Shown: in pieces, positions 60,382 through 64,000 of the stretch
Layout of the letters: each line of letters opens with the position of its first letter
How positions within the stretch are numbered: position 1 is the stretch's first letter
Notes under the pieces: model-generated
Seen by the model: only the letters and a program-made list of their open reading frames with translations
Database searches by the model: none
Told to the model about the DNA's origin: nothing
DNA from: Mesostigma viride
Taxonomy: Eukaryota; Streptophyta; Mesostigmatophyceae; Mesostigmatales; Mesostigmataceae
NCBI GenBank assembly: GCA_009746045.1
Contig: RPFO01000034.1
Location: 2,373,971 to 2,437,970 of the forward strand
DNA length: 64,000 nucleotides
Direction: 5' to 3'
Made by a program: the position numbers and the translations under genes

Positions 60382-60405
60382 GTTTACAGTGGTTAGTATA
60401 GAGGA

Positions 60406-60834
60406 ATGTACATCTTCCAAGGTATTTTGGATGACCCGCTGTGTTTTTGGCCCTTTGTCCCCGGCGCCTCGCTGGCGGAACGGTGCGTGGCGGCGAAACG
60501 GTTCGGGCTGTACGTCATGTTGGTGGGAGGCGCCGTGATGTGGTCCGTCCGAGCCGTCATCGCCGGATTCGCGATTGTTCTGCTGTCGCACGCGGCGTAC
60601 ACAATCGACACGAGGTTCGTGAAGAAAGAAAACGTGTTCGCGGTCACCGAGGACGCTACGAATCCGTACGCCAACTACACGAACGGAAGAGATTTCGAGA
60701 GCGTGCGGAACCAGGCGCCGAGCGTTCGGATGCGAAACACGTTTCAGTCCATCGCGGAGTCACCAACGGAGACGGACGTGACTCGGTTCGTGACCGTGCC
60801 ACGCCCCGATCTGACTCAGCGTGCTCGCTTTTAA
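60406..60834 (+). CDS. Small membrane protein with NPYANYTN motif
   Basis: 142 aa. Residues about 33-66 are hydrophobic (YVMLVGGAVMW, VIAGFAIVLLSHAAY) and form one or two membrane passes. A polar tail follows with NPYANYTN and an Arg-rich segment (PSVRMRNTF). This layout resembles small virion membrane proteins of giant viruses with an NP(F/Y)xN motif after the membrane part; the match is tentative. TTAGTATAG stands 5 bases before the ATG. It starts 24 bp after the previous gene. Confidence 0.55.
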   Translation: MYIFQGILDDPLCFWPFVPGASLAERCVAAKRFGLYVMLVGGAVMWSVRAVIAGFAIVLLSHAAYTIDTRFVKKENVFAVTEDATNPYANYTNGRDFESVRNQAPSVRMRNTFQSIAESPTETDVTRFVTVPRPDLTQRARF

Positions 60835-60875
60835 ATCGCCCGAAAAATGACGTTGGAGTATGGTACTACGATGGC

Positions 60876-63800
60876 ATGGAGGACGAAAAGGGGGGCAAAG
60901 ACGCGCGACCTACTCACCAGTTGGGCAAGGCCCACGGAATAGAACTCAGGGAACGAATCGCCGTGATGGTCGAAAAGGCCATGCAAGAGGACAGCGGAAT
61001 GACTATATCCTCGGTGGCGAGGCACTTCCAGGTGGATCGCAAGACAGCCGCGAAGTACCACGCAAAGTGGAAGGAGGACATGAAGTCCGATATAGACTAC
61101 CGAAAAAAGGACATGTTCCAGAAGTCTCAGCTAAAACCGTTTTCTTCAAATGCAAAAGCTAATAAATTTGATATTATTACGGAATTCAAAGGCGAGGAAA
61201 ATTGGAAAAGGATATCGTCTCTCCTGGCGGACTTGCAGACGCGGTTCGTCCCACAGTATACGGCTTCGGATATAGTTCGCGTGTTGAACAAGATCAATGC
61301 GAGTTCTAACGTACGGTTCGGGATCGACCTTCTAGACAACAACGACGTTCGTAGAAAGATCGTACGTACCTCCGCCGGAGATGACAAGGGTCAATCTGGC
61401 ACGAGACAAGAAGAACTCATGAAAGCGTTTAACAATGTCCGAGTAGCCGTAAAGGAAATACTCGGGAGCGGTTTTTCCAAGTTCCAGTTCTCGGAGAGGC
61501 ACGTGAAGAAAGCCCGCGAGGACCACAAGTTGTCGTACAAGACTATCCACTACGATTACCAGGAAAAGGACATGCAAGCCGTGGTGGCCGCAAAAAAGGA
61601 TTTCGTGAGCGTCCAGTCGCTCCTTTTTGCCGAGGATTGCGTGTTCGTGGACGAATTTCACGTGGTCATGAACATGGCCCCCGTACGAGCGTGGACCAGA
61701 CCGGGAGAGAAGCCGCAGCTGAGGCGAAGGGAGCAGCGGGCGTCCAAAACGACCGTTTTCGCCGCAATGCGATGGCCCGAAAATGAAAAAGGGGATCTCC
61801 GTCCGGCCTTCTTCCTCCGCATTTTCCCCCCCATCCCCGTCCGGATCAGCAACCAGAACCCCGCCAAGAGCCCCGCAGAACAGGCAGCCGCGGAACTGCT
61901 GAGGTCCGAACCGTGGTGGGAAGGGATGATGCTGGTAATCGGTTCCTGGTGCAGGACGAAAGACCCTGTGTCCGACCCGTCGGATATGAAACTGAGCAGA
62001 TTGAAGGATGCCCTAAATTCCACGTTCCTCGTGCGCAAGGAGGACGCGTCGGCGGACTTCTACGACTTCATCATCGAGGGAGATTACGACGGGTTCCTCC
62101 TTCCGGAGAAGGAGCAGAAAGGGTCGATGCAAAAGGAGCTTCCGACCAGCTTTTGGCAGCAAAAGACCGTCGATGGTTCGGCGTGTCTTTGCCTCGACAA
62201 GCGCGCGTTCGGCAACTCGGACATGGAGAACACGTTCTGGCAGTTTTTACCCGATCCGGCGACCCACTTCGTCGTGAAGAACGAGAAACGGCTCGCGAAA
62301 ACGATCGGGACCATGATCATGAACGAATCCACGCTGAAAACCCCCGAGTCGCAGATCCAGTTTGTCGTGCGACTCGCCGCCCACGATTACGTCATGCTGG
62401 AATACATCAAGAAGCACAACTACAGCGTGAGGCAACGGACGTTCGGAGACGACATTTTCCCGCCAAGAAGGGCCATCCGTTCATCCCTCCTGGGATCACG
62501 TATGTGAACGAGACCCCTTTGCTCCGAGTGGGAGACGACCGCATCGAAGTGCACAGTCTTCTCTCGCGCACCGTCGAAGAGGCCCGTCGCAAACTCCTTC
62601 CGTACCCCGACAAGGCGGGGACGCGGGATGACGACCAGGATATCCAGGGTGGGGTCCAGATGATGGTCGACAAGCTGGTGGCCCTTTTCGGAAAGAGCTC
62701 CTACGCGGAGATTCTGCGAGACCTTTTCGGGGACAAGGACAACCCCCGGTACCGCGAGTTGGACAACATGTTCTCTTCGGACGCGGACGACTCGTACATG
62801 TACGACCGCGAGTACGTCAGCAGAAAGGAGAGGAACATCGACCCGGACTACAGATTGGCCCGCGCTATATACGCGGCGTTGAACGTGATGTGGAGAGTCA
62901 ACGACTCGGCGGGCACGAGGACGGACATGCACGGGCTCGACGTCGCGGCTCATATATGGTTCATCGTCCATCACTGCCGCGGAGATCCCAAGTGGATGGA
63001 AGGGAACCTGAAGGAGATGGACGGCGGGAAGATGGAGTACGGCGACCCTGCCACGGTGGACACGAGTTTCAGCGGGACGAAGATCGCCCACGATCAGTGG
63101 AAGAAACTGGGCAAGGTCATCCGTTTCAAACGCGAAACCGTCCTTTCCATTCAGATTTCCCGAAGTCAGTTGGCAGACAAGAACGCCGGGGCGCCGCCCA
63201 TGCGGGTGTCCAAGAGCCTGTTCCGGTGGTTCTTAGAGGCGTTGCCGGACGGTTTCGTGCAGGGAAAGACGATCGTGATGGACGGCGCGTCGGTCCACGG
63301 AAAGCCTCCGGACGATGAGCGACAGAAAAACGCCAACTTAGGAGACCCCGTTTTTCCGGAGGGGGAGTTGAGCGAGTTCGCGACCTTGTTGAGGAAAAGG
63401 GGAGGAGGAGACGGGGTTCTGCATCCCCCGACGCGGAAGACGTACGCTACTCGAAAGCCCGCCCTGCTGTTCCTTCCTCCGTACTCGCCGGAGTACAACC
63501 CCATCGAGCTTTCTTTCAACACCGCAAAGACGTTCATTCGCCGCGAGGCGTCGCGGGTCCCGCGCACGAGGCTGAACCTGTCCTACGTGATCATCAACGC
63601 CTTCCACGTGCTCATCCGGCCTCACGCCATCAAGAACTACATGCTCTGTTCGGGGTACAGGTCCATCGAGAAAAACGTCGTCCCGCTGCCTATCAAGGGC
63701 GCGACCCCTTCGCTGCCATCGTCCACCGAGGCGGACGTCTTCATACCCCCCAGACGCGGCTGCATGGCCCAGTTCGTGGACGGGAAGTACCAGGATCCTT

Positions 63801-64000
63801 CGAAGGTGCGCACCCGCGTCGAATCGTTGCAGAATCCGGAAGAGTATCGCGACTACTCGAAAGCCAAACCGGTCACAGAAGATTATCCTGGAAAGCAATA
63901 TCGAGAAGGCATGGATGCGAAGATCCCCGTAACGAGGACGTGCCGAAGGGACACCGCGGATAGCGATCACCAGAGGACGATCGCGAAAGAGAGACTCACA
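60876..64000 (+). pseudogene. Very large IS630/Tc1-mariner-type DDE transposase, frameshifted, runs off window
   Basis: It starts at the ATG at 60876. A helix-turn-helix region at about residues 30-60 (MTISSVARHFQVDRKTAAKYH) is followed by the first catalytic Asp at codon 61650 (CVFVDEFHVVMN, WTRPGEKP). A frame change at about 62460 follows, then the second Asp at codon 63281 (IVMDGASVHGK) and the Glu at codon 63506 (LPPYSPEYNPIELSFN). The motifs are those of the DDE_3/IS630-mariner superfamily. The first-to-second Asp distance is about 544 residues, against under about 100 in ordinary members. No stop is seen before 64000. Cut-and-paste transposition is known for the family; activity here is doubtful. 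Confidence 0.8.

Overview
The window looks like nuclear DNA of a microbial eukaryote, probably an alga or other protist, that carries an integrated nucleocytoplasmic large DNA virus (a giant endogenous viral element). The grounds are GT-AG spliceosomal introns, AATAAA signals, four LTR-retrotransposon families and a block of giant-virus structural genes. I cannot name the host or the virus family from sequence alone.

Layout. 1-2687: minus-strand Copia element (L), cut by the window edge and nested in an LTR of a second Copia family (M). 2956-14918: Ty3/Gypsy chromovirus (G) with an extra ORF before gag, gag, pol (PR-RT-RH-INT-chromodomain), a long ORF after pol, and a 1.7 kb non-autonomous DNA transposon inside RNase H. 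14919-17417: truncated M-family Copia. 17429-19327: leader and gag-like gene of a fourth element (N). 19424-24080: three eukaryote-style genes: an acidic protein, a CxxC zinc protein with one intron, and a RING/TRAF-finger protein with one intron. The last two are divergent across a 41-bp-repeat promoter region. 24081-24556: minisatellites and a perfect 66-bp palindrome. 24609-28183: viral major capsid protein 1 (1033 aa, with an inserted lectin-like region) and the C-terminal end of capsid protein 2. 28184-34913: Copia element (C), then an N gap.

After the gap, 35039-51211 repeats 18732-34913 almost base for base, and both ends of this repeat fall at the contig edges. The simplest reading is two contigs overlapping by about 16.2 kb that were scaffolded without merging. 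The genes at 18.7-34.9 kb and 35.0-51.2 kb are then one locus listed twice, and the true locus is about 47.7 kb. The second contig adds the end of Copia C (3' LTR to 52876), the rest of capsid protein 2 (52877-54122), a third capsid protein (54209-55573), a repeat-rich fibre-like protein (55482-58571), four small virus-type genes (58609-60834) and a very large DDE transposase running off the window.

How it fits together. Copia C is inserted inside capsid gene 2 with a GCTCC target duplication. Removing it on paper gives a reading frame of exactly 560 codons, so the viral gene was whole when hit. The two LTRs of C differ at about one position, so the insertion is recent. Capsid 1, 2, 3 and fibre genes form one structural cluster sharing a TACTATA-like motif 7-12 bases before their start codons. 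Several frameshifts lie in G-runs or differ between the two contig copies, so part of the apparent gene decay may be assembly error.
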